Under the pieces are notes generated by a model. That model searched no databases. It was given only the letters and a program-made list of their open reading frames with translations, and was not told the origin of the DNA. From contig JAANDG010000022.1 in assembly GCA_036852015.1 (NCBI GenBank), forward strand, positions 186,001 through 250,000: a stretch of 64,000 nucleotides of DNA. Reading direction: 5' to 3'. The translations under genes were made by a program, and so were the position numbers. Numbering within the stretch: position 1 is the stretch's first letter; each line of letters opens with the position of its first letter. The DNA is from Pelodera strongyloides. Taxonomy: Eukaryota > Nematoda > Chromadorea > Rhabditida > Rhabditidae. Below, piece by piece: positions 10,011-22,131 of the stretch.

Positions 10011-13000
10011 TTAGTTCTTCGTAGTTTGAAGTTTAATCGAAGAGGTTGTAGTTTGCAATTTGGTCGGATTCCCAACTCGTGGCAAATGGGGTGACCGAGG
10101 TCCACCACTGGTATGAGGTCGAGATGGCGAGCGGGAGGATTCAATGCCTGCAAGCAGTCAGACTATAAACTTTGACTACGAACTACAAAAAAAATCAATA
10201 CCATAAATATTGATTTCGTTTTCCTTTAGCACATCACGGTCAATAATAATAGAGATCAAAGTAAAAAAAAAGTGCACTCCGTTTATCAACCGAAATTCGC
10301 GAAAACCGTGCCGGGTGCGCTTTCAGGGCAAGAGAGCGTACTGGTGGCCAAAACAAAGTTGTAAAACACATATCATATAAATAATAATTATCTCCCCACC
10401 TCCACTATTTAAAATCCAAAATTATGTCCGAAACTTACCCGGAACACTGGTAATCCGAAGCGGTGGTTGTTTAGCAGGGGCAATAACTGGCGTACTGGGT
10501 GTTGTTCTACTGCCGCTGGAGGTAGCCGCACGAGCGCCTTGTGTGGGCCGTGGTGCCGCGGGCTTGCTCGCGCTGGATGTTTTCAGTGGCGCAATCGGCT
10601 TGGGCGGTGAGGTTTGTCGCAATGCTGTAATGCGCGATACATTTTGGTTTCGTAATAAATGTTATAATTTGACTGATATTGATTTTATAAGAAAATTATG
10701 TCGTGTTATATCGACATGCACGCAACAGAAACAGAAGAACCGCATGAGAATCCAAACAAAAGCAGAAGATCGTTCACTATAACAGGAGTATACGTTTACG
10801 TTTAAGGGTTACGTTGAGCAGTCTGTCATTTGGATCTCGTCGCCTAATACTACTTGATCAAATAAAGAGTTATTATAGAAACCTGTCAAACCTGTCATAT
10901 TTTTCACCGGGGCTCCGGTAGGTGCCTTGGAAGTGGAATTACCCGTTCTGGTCGCAGTTTTCGTTCTTTCCACTGAGTTCTTGGCGTCTTTCGATAAGTA
11001 ATCTGAAAGCATGGTTAATATGTAAAGGTTTTTAATCTGCATTACCTTAAACCTTTTGAAGACCGTTATAGCTGATATTGGCTCGCCCATGTCGGAAACA
11101 CAAAATCTGCATTTTTTGCGTGCGACTCGGCAGCAAAGTAACATGACAAACATCCGATAATTGAGGAGTTCAATGGAAATTGCAATTTGACCAAACCATG
11201 ACATCTGCATGAGGAAAAAAGCACATCATGGTCTCATTTCCATTGGAACGAGGAAAAAAAACATGAAATTAAGTAGACTTGAACGGTTGTGCTCGCATAA
11301 GAAATACTTTAGGTTTGTTTTAACTTATTTTGTCAAAAGCTCAATTAATATTTGACCATAAATTATATGTTGAGATACGATCCATTATGGGAGAAGATTA
11401 TAGATAGTAAGGGTAGATCTTCGAGCATTTACGGCTCCCGGAATAAACATCAAAGACACAGATGTAAATTGTCTTTATTGCCAACGTTTCGTCATTACGA
11501 CATCATCAGGGCGGATTGATTACCTACAAACAAGGACATACATACATCACACTGGAATACAAGACAAAACATGACAAAATCGAATACATGACACATAATT
11601 CACAGAAACACACAGTTCACAATTTGTATGTTGTAGTCTGATCAACCCTTGTATTGTTTCTAAGGTTTTTGCGGAAGTAGTTATTTGCACTCTCTCAATT
11701 TGTGTTCAGTTATTATGTGTTTCTGTGAATTATGTGTCATGTATTCGATTTTGTCACGTTTTGTCTTGTATTCCAGTGTGATGTATGTATGTCCTTGTTT
11801 GTAGGTAATCAATCCGCCCTGATGATGTCGTAATGACGAAACGTTGGCAATAAAGACAATTTACATCTGTGTCTTTGATGTTTATTCCGGGAGTCGTAAA
11901 TGCTCGAAGATCTACCCTTACTATAAATTATATGGATATTAAATTACGTATGCTAAAAACTGAAAAAATCTGCCCGAGAAACATATTAGATTTAACTTCC
12001 ATTTTTTTTAGTATGAGGCAAGTAAGTTGGTATATAGATTTGGCATCTTGAAAAAAAGTTGGGATCACGCTATCTTCCGGAAGTGTGGATTACTTCTCCA
12101 TTAGTTGAGATAGTGGTAGGATGAGATTCTCTTTCGCGAAACTTTCAAATCCTATCAAATCTTTTATTTTTCAATTCCAAAAAAAGTCGCGCCCCGCAAT
12201 GAATTAGGTTAGTACTAATAACAGTGGTAAAAAGGACGTACGGCTTGTCACCACAAATTCAAATTTATAACACAATATTCTTAATTTCCAAATTTAATAA
12301 ACAATTAAAATGCCTAACAAAACAGAATCTTACTGTTAGAAGTTAGAAGACCAATGACAAGTGGTGAACTCTTTAAAATAAATTGTCCTCCTGTCATGGC
12401 GACGTATGGAAAGTGCCCAAATATGAACAAGAGCTTCAGAATGAATTATTGAGGTAAACGGGCGTCGGGTTGCCGCGCTTTCCTTCCTTCTTCCAAAAAA
12501 GGGAAGCATCATCATTTTTTTTGGGGCCATAGTCTTTGCCTCTCGGTTTTGGTCGTTCTGGGACCAACTCTTACATCTCTGGGTCCACTATTCTAGGTGT
12601 CCAAGGTCCAAGCAAGAAAGAAGAAAATTTGGCGTCTAAGTTTCTTAGTTTCTTACAATGTGTCCCTCTCTCTCTTATCTCTCTCTCTCTCTCTTCTTTT
12701 CTCGTCATCGCCCTATATTTCTCTCTCTTTATCTCTTTTCTCACAGTCGAAGAGAGAGAGAGAGAGAGAGATTCCACTCACTTGGTTATTCATATGAAAT
12801 CTATATGCGTAGAGTTATTAACTTGAAGCGACATGGAAAATGAGAGGTTCTTCGTTTTCTTTACGTTTTCCAAATTTCATCTACCATTTGAAATGCACTA
12901 GTAGGCCTTAGCTAGGGAATAAGCTTGAAGTGAATGATGATAAGAGTTACTAGTTATCAGACCAATACTTGCTTGTCATATTTCCTAAATATATAAATAC

Positions 13001-15251
13001 GACTAAAATACATTAATGTTGACAAAGCATTGACGTTCTGTCAATACTGATCAAATATGAAGCCAGGGAACAATTCATTTGAGTGCATTCTCATTGGATT
13101 GTTTTATATAAAAAGAAAACGACGTGAAACACATAATAAAGCATTGTTGAGACGTATCCATTTCAGTGAGCACTTATTGCGGTTCAATGGCCGTTGGACG
13201 CACAATACTCTTATGCGTTTTGACAGAAAGGAGGGATTTCAGATCTAATCGTCATTACCTTGCACAGGAAAAAACAGAACAATAAAAACTGAGGTCTTTT
13301 CTCAAATCGAGTCATACGTTGGCGGCACAATTATACAAAAAATTATGCACGGTACCCGTTTGCAAATACATCGCTCGCTTGTCGGGAAAATGCCTTCTGC
13401 CTACATTTTTGAACAAAGCTACGCTGTCAACATGCTGGATTACACACATATTTTCATGCATATTACTCAACACGACACTGAAGCGATTTGGCATGTGGAT
13501 TTGAAACGTATGCTTTATAACTATAACTGCATTCCCAAGTATTTTATGCAAGAGCGCAAGTTACACATAATATATGTTGGGGTAGGGAATGTAGTAATGT
13601 GTCTCACAAACCACGTGCAATACCGCTTTAAACATTGTTCAACCGACCTTCCCTTTTGGCGCTGTTATTCTGAATACGCAGCACGGTCTTTTTAGTAGGC
13701 GATGGCGGGGTTAACGTCTTCTGTTCGCAGTCATCGCTATTTGTATGCGGCTTGGTGTAGCGGGGCGTATGTCCAGGAGAACCAGACCTGAGAAAATTAG
13801 TATTATCCTAGATTTTGAATGAACTCTTATTTATCCCACATGGTTGTAACCACCTAACATACTGTGTTTAATTAAGAGGTTGATCGTTGATCAGTCCCCT
13901 AGATACTGTGTTTAATTAAGAGGTTGATCAGTGCCCTAGATGTCTTGCGCCTGGGAACTATTTCGAGATATTGTAATATCTGTTCATAATATCAGTTGCT
14001 ATGTATATCTCAAGCATATAAAAAACAAGTAAGGAGTGCACCTGATCTACTAGAAGAAAGATGGGCACCATCGTGGGTCATAGCATAATTGGGTTATTAC
14101 TGAAGGAGAACACAGGCGCACGCGGCCCAATAATTGAAAACAACAAAATATAAGATTTTCAATAAGTGTCATCACCAACTTGTTAACTACTTCTTCCTCA
14201 TCCTCGTCAGCGTCCTCTTCAACGTCGGTCGGTTCACCTTTATTTAGCACGAATTGGGTGACGCGGCGCTGAATTCGCGATCGCCGCTTGATCCGCTCCT
14301 TTATCGGGACCTGAACGAACCGCATGAGGTATGTGAACTAGAACCCTTTACCTTATGTAAATGACCTCATGCCGTTGCTAAATTACAAAAGAGAGCCGTA
14401 GTGATGGACAAGTCTGCGGCAAATGTTTCGTCTTGACTTTTCCAGCTATCACTGTCGGGCTGAGAAATCTTCAAGAGTTGTAAAGACAAATGCAATTGAT
14501 ATATTCTGCTAATGGATGGCGGTCAGAATATAATTGCGCACTAATACATATAAAATTCTGTTGAGTATTATGTTCAGTGCGGTCGCTGAAGATCAACTGT
14601 TTTCTCATTCAACGGCAATGGTTTATGAGAGCGATCTCTATCTATCTCTATTGATACAATATACAAGGCAATCGAACACTGAACAGTTCGGCCGGCTCGC
14701 TTCTAGTGCAACCACTGCTGAAATCGGCGCGGTAGTTGTGGGCTGCATTGTGTCGCGTCGCGCAGTTGTGTCGCGGATGCGTCGCGGAAGCGTCGCAACG
14801 TACCAGTGGCAGCAATGGTACGAGTGACTGCTAGGGGTTCTCCACCCCCATTGTGTTGGACCATTTTTTTGCGAGTACGCAAAGTTTCGAGTTGATGGTC
14901 TGTGACGCAGAGTATCTTTTGAGCAAGTCACATTTATGCGGTACCACTTTTTATGTAATTTATATTCTCGCGCATCGCACAGTGCACCATAGAATACTCA
15001 CTCACTTGAAAAGTTACGTGGTTTTCCTCTCCATTTTTCTGTGCCATTTTTTCCTCCTCATCTTCTCGTTCTAAAATAGTTCAATGAAAAATTATATGAA
15101 ATTAAATAATTGCAATAATTAGTCAGTTAAGTACCGTCGTACAAACAAATACTGTTGTCTGAATTAATTAATTTCATCAAAAATAAACAAATGTAATTCA
15201 AAACCCACGTTGTTCACGCCGTTCCGCGGCCAATTTCTTCATTTTCTGCAT
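10011..15251 (-). CDS. Uncharacterised charged then Ser/Thr/Pro-rich protein
   Basis: Phase-consistent minus-strand exons: 15209-15257 (possible start ATG at 15249-15251), 15006-15070, 14180-14310, 13678-13787, 10892-11002, 10439-10624, 10011-10147 (stop TAA). The product is about 260 residues. Its N-terminal third is highly charged and probably helical (MQKMKKLAAERREQ, REDEEEKMAQK, then basic VPIKERIKRRSRIQRR and acidic DVEEDADEDEEE). The C-terminal half is basic and rich in Ser, Thr, Pro and Ala (PKPIAPLKTSSASKPAAPRP, SSRSPSRPHTSGGPRSP), typical of disordered cytoskeleton- or scaffold-type proteins. I do not recognise the family. The donor of exon 10892-11002 is ambiguous because ACAGGTTTGACAGGTTT offers two in-phase GT sites. 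Further 5' exons are possible. Confidence 0.6.
11369..11930. mobile_element. Foldback element family H, long inverted repeats
   Basis: The left arm from GATAGTAAGGGTAGATCTTC through GATTACCTACAAACAAGG returns in inverted order as CCTTGTTTGTAGGTAATC through GAAGATCTACCCTTACTAT. The arms are about 200 bp with a roughly 100 bp spacer. It lies in the large intron 11003-13677. A fragment of the same family is at 56090-56172. Confidence 0.85.
12661..12772. repeat. CT tract followed by GA tract
   Basis: (CT)n at 12661-12745 is followed by (GA)n at 12752-12770, a potential hairpin. Open frames on both strands here are artefacts of dinucleotide composition. Confidence 0.85.
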
Positions 15252-15257
15252 TGTGCC

Positions 15258-16080
15258 CTGCACTATAATAAATGTCCGAAATTATATGAATACCAATCTA
15301 ATGCAAGAAAATAATTAAATGTCAATGCGATTATGGGTACAATAGCTTAGCAAGAAGGAAACTAATAAGCAACAAAATTAATATGTCTAATCTTGTTTTT
15401 AAATTTAAATGTGCAAGCTCAAAACATAATTTGAAAAATATCTAGTCAGATGATCAATGTCGTATGTTATCACGGGGCACGTATTGTAGTTGGAAAAATG
15501 TAAAAAGTAAAGGCGCGTATCTCTAAAAAAATATATTCATAACTACAAAGCCTGAGAATGAGAATATCGAAAACATGCACTACAATCTTTAGCATTACAG
15601 TTTTCTTTTTTGAGAAAATAAGCGGAAATATAGGCTTTCTACAAAAATTAGGCTTTGTATCATAATGTTTTGGAATGACTGGCATTCGTTCCTTTAATTT
15701 TATTTAAAAAATGGGAGATTTACATTTCCAGTTTTTTTTTAAGAATTTTTCCAACAAGCAATTGTAAAGATAACTTTAAGCCGCTAGCGCTGCTTCGTGA
15801 TGGTAACGCTTTCTCTATATAAGTTTTATGTAGAAGAAGTAGTTGAAAATCAAATCATGAATAGTTTCCTATACTGATCAATAAAGCAAAAAAGAAGTGC
15901 TGTAAGATCAAGAAGAGCAGTCAATAATGCAATTTTATTTATATTGAATCGTCTGATTCGTCTCTCTCGTCCAATGTGTCGCGGTGAGAAATTCAAAAAC
16001 AATTTGAAATGACACAGAAACTCCGCCGACATTTGACTTTATTGGTCTATCAGTGAGGAGGTAGAAGAGGTGGACGTAAC
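15258..16080. other. Intergenic, nothing recognised
   Basis: AT-rich. Upstream flank of the minus-strand gene starting near 15251; its promoter or further 5' exons may lie here. No feature could be supported. Confidence 0.4.
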
Positions 16081-16265
16081 TTTAAAGCGAAATACCGGCC
16101 GGTTTCTGAAACACATCGAGTACACCAGCATTCTTAGGCAGCTTATGCAAATGAACATAAATTAGAATAAAAAATCGAGCTAAATTCGATCAACCTTGCA
16201 TAAATACATAAGAATTCAGCTGTCCACGATCCGTTTCAAAAACATGCGAGCATTTCGCATTAAAA
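16081..16265. mobile_element. Palindromic element family A, copy 2
   Basis: Left end TTTAAAGCGAAATACCGGCC, interior TTAGAATAAAAAATCGAGC, right end degenerate (GAGCATTTCGCATTAAAA). Confidence 0.85.
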
Positions 16266-17079
16266 TTAAAGTCTCATCACATTGATCCTATTCTAAAAGT
16301 CGATTGACATTGACAGCATACGCTAAATGTGCGACTCACGTAAACTAAACATAATTGAACCACCACTAACACTAAGCAACGTCGTAAGAAATAAAACATC
16401 AAGGAGATTTAGGAGTATTTTCGATATAGGGGAGCAGCATATCTATGCATATCTTATTATATAAAGGAGAATAGTTTACTTGGTCTTTTGTTTGTATGAA
16501 CGAAACTAAATGTTTTCATAAAGAAAATTTTCTGGTGTGAGAATAATGTAACACTGCGGAAGCCTATTATATGATGTGTTATTTTATTACCCTGCCCACA
16601 TTTTAGCGTCTCTTTTTCCACTTATATCTAATTGTTATTTCATGAAAAAACTGTACTGGAAGGAGATTTTGATTGTTATGATGGTAAATGGTAAATCCTC
16701 CATTAATTTTCCTTTTAATATTTTGTAATCCTAGTTTAATTCAAACAAAAGCTTTGCAAATCAAATTCTTAGTAAAACGCTAATTGAAAGTTAAGTGTGT
16801 TGGTGCTTGCATTGTAGTCTACACAGACAAATCCGAGACAAAAAATATTCTCTGAAAATTACATGTGTCTCTTTCTTGCAAGACATTTAATTTATTTGCC
16901 TTCAAGGTCTAAAGCTAATCACTCATTATAATAAAAACAATCATAAATTTTTTTTAGAACTTTAATATATGAAAAGACTACAGAGCATTCATTTTAACAA
17001 ATCGGTATTTAAAACTTGAATATATAAGTTACACGTCATAATAGAAATGAAAGAAGCAACACAAGAAGGTCATACATGA

Positions 17080-18415
17080 TATGTAAAGATTCCGTGTTTC
17101 TTATTTTAACAGAAAAAATTAAAATGAATAAACTCTATAATAAACTATATTCTATGTAAAGTAAAGATTCAGTGTTTCTTATTTTAACAAAAAAATTAAG
17201 AATAAACTCTATAATAAACTCTATTTCTATGTAAAGATTCAATGGTTTTATTTTAACAAAAAAATTAAAATGAATAAACTCTATAATAAACTCTATTTCT
17301 ATGTAAAGATTCAATGGTTCTTATTTTAACAAAAAAATTAAGAATAAACTCTATAATAAACTCTATTTCTATGTAAAGATTCAATGGTTCTTATTTTAAA
17401 GGATCGCAGTCACTACAAAACCGTCGTTTTTCTTCGAGTTTACTTGTATTTAGTAAAGAATAGAGACAAATACTTTACCAAAACCGAATAATTTGAATTC
17501 TAACTCAGGGAGTGAACAAGTAGAAAAGTAGTTCTACTTAACTACCGCAGGATCACGAAACGTGTTCATACAGCTGCTTCCCGATCGGGAGTATGCAAAT
17601 TATTTCGGTAAATATCTGCATATTATATCTTTACATATATACTGCAAGGGTCTGCAGGCATATCACTACACGTTTCATAATCCCGCGGTAGTTAAGTAGA
17701 ACTACTTTTTTACTTCTTCACTCCCTGAGTTGGAATTCAAATTATTCGGTTTTGGTAAAGTATTTTTCTTTATTCTTTACTAAATTCAAATAAACTCGAA
17801 GCAAAATGATGATTTTGGAGTGACTGCAATCCTTTAACAAAAAAATTCAAATGAATAAACTCTATAATAAACTCTATTTCTATGTAAAGATTCAATGGTT
17901 CTTATTTTAACAAAAAAATTAAGAATAAACTCTATAATAAACTCTATTTCTATGTAAAGATTCAATGGTTCTTATTTTAACAAAAAAATTAAGAATAAAC
18001 TCTATAATAAACTCTATTTCTATGTAAATATTCAATGGTTCTTATTTTAACAAAAAAATTAAGAATAAACTCTATAATAAACTCTATTTCTATGTAAAGA
18101 TTCAATGGTTCTTATTTTAACAAAAAAATTAAAATGAATAAACTCTATAGTAAACTCTATTTCTAAGTAAAGATTCAATGGTTCTTATTTTAACAAAAAA
18201 ATTAAAATGAATAAACTCTATAATAAAATTCTGTATTCAATAAAAAAAAAAAATTAAAATGAATAAACTCTATAATAAACTCTATTTCTATGTAAAGATT
18301 CAATGGTTCTTATTTTAACAAAAAAAAAAATGAATAAACTCTATAATAAACTCTATTTCTATGTAAAGATTCAGTGTTTCTTATTTTAACAAAAAAATTA
18401 AAATGAATAAACTCT
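17080..18415. repeat. AT-rich tandem array, unit about 70 bp
   Basis: Repeats of a unit containing AATAAACTCTATAATAAACT, CTATTTCTATGTAAAGATTC and GGTTCTTATTTTAAC. Spacing is exactly 70 bp between copies at 17891, 17961 and 18031. The array is split by the element at 17400-17833. No coding potential. Confidence 0.95.
17400..17833. mobile_element. Palindromic element family I in TTAA, nested in the AT-rich array
   Basis: Ends AGGATCGCAGTCACT and AGTGACTGCAATCCT, inner arms CTACTTAACTACCGC mirrored. Flanked by TTAA on both sides (17396-17399 and 17834-17837). Removing the element and one TTAA restores the array sequence TTATTTTAACAAAAAAATT exactly. A TTAA duplication is characteristic of piggyBac-type transposition. 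Confidence 0.9.
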
Positions 18416-18499
18416 ACACATCATATGACTACCCGCGAAGACAATTAAATGAGGAAGTGTGATTCACTTTACTGCAATATTTTTTACCGGAAGACACAT

Positions 18500-18690
18500 T
18501 GTGCGTCATTGACAGCCCGTTTTTGAAAAGTATGTTGAGTAACTGCAGTTCTATGCATCATATGCAACTGAACATGATTAGATAAAACATCGACCCCAAT
18601 TCGACCCCCACTTAGCGTAAATCCAGAAGAATGCATTTGCTCAACATACGTTTCAAAAACCCGCCCGTAATATCGCTTTAAACTTGCCAA
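18500..18690. mobile_element. Palindromic element, family A subtype (GCGATATTACGGGCGGG end)
   Basis: The right end on the opposite strand reads TTTAAAGCGATATTACGGGC; the left arm GCCCGTTTTTGAAAAGTATG mirrors it, with TGATTAGATAAAACATCGA inside. Confidence 0.7.
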
Positions 18691-18699
18691 CATAATCTC

Positions 18700-19740
18700 T
18701 TTTTCTTTATGAGTCAGTATTGAACTATTTTAAAATTGATTGAACATTACACCCTGTTTTGACATGTTTTTCTGTCTCTTCTTATAATATAAAGTCATGT
18801 GAAAAGACATTTTAGTTAGGATGACTTTTCGGACAGTATAAGTATGTGTATGACAATGTTTTTTATATAGAGAAGACTACATGCAATGCTAGCCTTGTTC
18901 AAGGCTTTGGCTTCAAAAAAAAATGCAATTTCTAAACCAAATAACATGTAGACAAAAGGCTCCTTGAATATCTTATTGCTCACTTTAAAACGTATGTTTT
19001 TCGTTGTTCGCAAGAAACAAAGTGACGCAAAAAAATGACATCTGAAAAAAATACAAGGAACGCTCAATTTAGAAATTATTACTTCTACATATAACTAAGT
19101 ATACATGCAATTACAGTCACCTTGTTTTTTTCCATCATTAGTGCGAAGAGGAACAAAGTAGAAGAAGGTGATATTTAGATTTTTATAAGAAAAAACCAGG
19201 AAGCTTAAAATTGCACTAACAAACATATAGCGTTGCTAGGGGGGCAATGGCATTTTGCGTTTTGATCTTCGGCTTTAGCCATTATTTTTAATAAATTCAA
19301 AAATAAAACTCTGCAAAGTATACAGTATAACGAGTTTACTTTTCCCTGCACAATAAATTTGATGACTGTAATTAAATGAATTGAACTGTATTATGAACTG
19401 TATTATGAACTGTATTATGTACTGTATTATTAGCAGGATAGGATAGGGAGGGCAACAAAAACAATATTTTAGAGGTTTGTGCTTTGGCTCAAGAACCGCT
19501 CCCTAATTAAGTTATTGGTATTGTCAGCAAGATATTTAAATAGGCTTATAAGTTTGCAGCGCGATTCATGCAGAATCACGAAGTGAACATGCAAAAAATG
19601 TGGCAAAGACAGTTAGTAAAAAAATGTTGAATCTTCAGCTTGTATTACGGCTAGCGTGTTGATTAAATCGTGGAGCAAGTAAAAGAGAAATAGTTGGGAA
19701 TAGTATTGAAAACAAGAGTAAGATTTGATTTGCAGTACCA
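18700..19740. other. Intergenic, nothing recognised
   Basis: AT-rich sequence. The only structure is a short run of a 14-mer (GAACTGTATTATGA-like) at about 19383-19430. No gene supported. Confidence 0.4.
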
Positions 19741-19749
19741 TTTCCGTAT

Positions 19750-19912
19750 AAATGCCGGTTTTTGAAACGTACGATGGAGATGGACGCATACCCATATATT
19801 TTATGCAAATGAATATAATTAGACTATAAAAATTCGCGCAGCCATTTGCATACGTTACAAGAGATTACAGCGTTCAACATACGTTTGAAAAACCGGCTGT
19901 TACACCGTTTTA
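19750..19912. mobile_element. Palindromic element, family A subtype, degenerate
   Basis: Left arm CCGGTTTTTGAAACGTACGA, right arm CATACGTTTGAAAAACCGGC followed by TGTTACACCGTTTTAA. The interior ATGAATATAATTAGACTATA resembles the copies at 35099-35290 and 57812-57974. Confidence 0.7.
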
Positions 19913-20542
19913 ATGCTCATCATCAACCAAATTGGTCTTGGAAATAAATCCTTTAAATGTCTACGTGATGATGACGTGAACAACATTTTCTTGTCTTTTC
20001 AAGCGCAAATTGTTCTTTTTTCTTTTCCTCATACTAAGGAACATTTTTTTGGGGAATTTCCCATGGGGCCACCTGTTGATGGAGTATGCGTATGCGTGTA
20101 TGTGTATTATATGTTTGCACACTGATTGTGTCAGATAGGCTTTAATATGCTAACAAATTTTTATTTAATGAAATGAGCTAAGATTATATTATAACAGATT
20201 ATCACGAAAGGGAGTTATTATGATTATGCAATAAAAAATGACTAAACTTGAATTCTCAAAAATTATAGAAAACTGAGCACCCGCTAACTAAATTAACATT
20301 GAAAGAGCAAAAAAAATCTTAAAAAAATAAGTCCGCGTTAAATTAAATGTATATAATAATATAATAGGTAGTAATTAATTGGATAGAAGGTATATACACA
20401 GTACCAGTCGGCTTCCGCCGCCTGAAGCGTCTTTCCAATATTCGCTGATGGTCGCTATGTTTCACTGGGCTATATCTATAAGTAGAAGCAACTATTTCTC
20501 GCAAGAATAGTTTCCTGGGGATAGGTTTGCCCATTTTAGGAC

Positions 20543-21558
20543 GTTGACTATATTCCTCCTAAATTGTCTGCAACTTGCTGGACTCTATAATATCGAAAAA
20601 ATTCCAAATCCTAAAAAAAAGGAATAAGCGCGTTGCTGATACGCAGCAATATTTCGCTGGGCTATATAAGTTAGAAGCAAACATTTACACAAAGGAAATG
20701 GTTTCAGTTTTGTTATTTTTCCTTTTGAAACCTACACTGACATCAAACACGCAGATATAACTTATTAGTTTCGATTGACTGTATACTGTATACCTCCTAA
20801 ATTGTATGATACTTGCTCTAATCTAGGATATCGAAAAAATTGCCAAAGCCTAAAAGCAGCTTATTAATATCGCGTGGCTGATACACCGCAATGTTTCGCT
20901 AGGCTATATAAGTTAGGAGGAAACATTTCTATGCAAAGAGCCTCCTGTCCCTCACTTTTCTTTTTGAAACCCATACTAATATTAAACACGGGTGAGAACT
21001 TATTAGTTTCTGTTGACTATATTCCTCCTAAATTATCTGCAACTTGCTGGACTCTATAATATCGAAAAAATTCCAAATCATAAAAAAATGAATAAGTGCC
21101 TGGCTGATACGTCGCAACGTTTCGGTGGGCTATATAAGTTAGAAGCAAACATTCACAAAAGAAATGGTTTCAGCTTTATTTTTCCTTTTGGAACCTACAC
21201 CGATATCAAACACGGGGAGAGAACTTATTAGTTTCTGTTGACTGTTTTCCTCCTAAATTGCCTGCAACTTGCTCTACTCTAGGACATCGAAAAAATTGCG
21301 AAAGCCTAAAAGCAGCTTAATATCGCGTGGCTGATACGCCGCAATGTTTCGCTGGGCTATATATAAGTTAGGAGGAAACATTTCCATGCGAAGAGTCTAC
21401 AGTCTCTCATTTTTTCCTTTTGAAACCCATACCAATATTAAACACGGGTTAGAACTTAAATTCTGTTGACAATATTTCTCCTAAATTGTCTGCAACTTGC
21501 TGGACTCTATAAAGCAGAAAAAATCCCAAATCCTAAAAAAATTCTCACAGATGTTTTC
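20543..21558. repeat. Satellite, two alternating monomer types of about 230 bp
   Basis: Monomers begin near 20543, 20777, 21014, 21238 and 21467 (TTGACTATATTCCTCCTAAA-like). Copies 1, 3 and 5 share GCAACTTGCTGGACTCTATA; copies 2 and 4 share AAGCCTAAAAGCAGCTTA and CGCGTGGCTGATAC. This gives an A-B-A-B-A order. The array stops at the TTAA where the family F element begins. Confidence 0.9.
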
Positions 21559-22131
21559 CTTAAAGGGATAGCTTCACCTCGAATTGCACCCTTTTTTATT
21601 ATTTCTATTGACTAGAGCTCGGCGCGCGCTGCGCGCGCGCCTCGCTCTAGCGATATGGCTTTAGCTGAAGCTTACGATCATCTGCCGATGTCTGTTTTGG
21701 AAGATTATGCTCATTTTTTTCGTTTGAGCGCCGGTCTTGATCACATACGAAATCGACGTCGTTTGTTGTCTAAATTGATTTACTTGTATTCGACTTCATA
21801 GCATCATCTTCAAAAATTATCGATTTCTTTATCAAACAAAGTTTTTAAGTTGTTCTTTATTATATCTTTTTCATCTTCGGTTGTCGGTTCGAGTAACACA
21901 CGAAACAAGACGATGGCGTCATCTTTGAGAATTATGGATTTCTTATATCGATCGCGTTCAAATTTTGAAGACTTTCATTGAGATTTGTTTTAAGCGTTAG
22001 CTCGGTTATACGGACTTTCGTCTGCCTTGCTCGCCGCAACGATGTTATAGCTTTGGCTTTGAAGATTATCGATTTTCAGATTAACTCATGTTTAAGCTTT
22101 ATCATCTTCGGCTGTTGTTTCCATTGACACT

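Noticed and set aside
12571..12843. Overlapping Ser/Leu- and Arg/Glu-rich open frames on both strands
   Set aside because: Products of CT/GA dinucleotide runs; frames on both strands are open for the same reason.
14534..14931. 97-codon frames on both strands at 14.5-14.9 kb
   Set aside because: They lie in an intron of the 10011-15251 gene, overlap each other antisense, and show no domain features.
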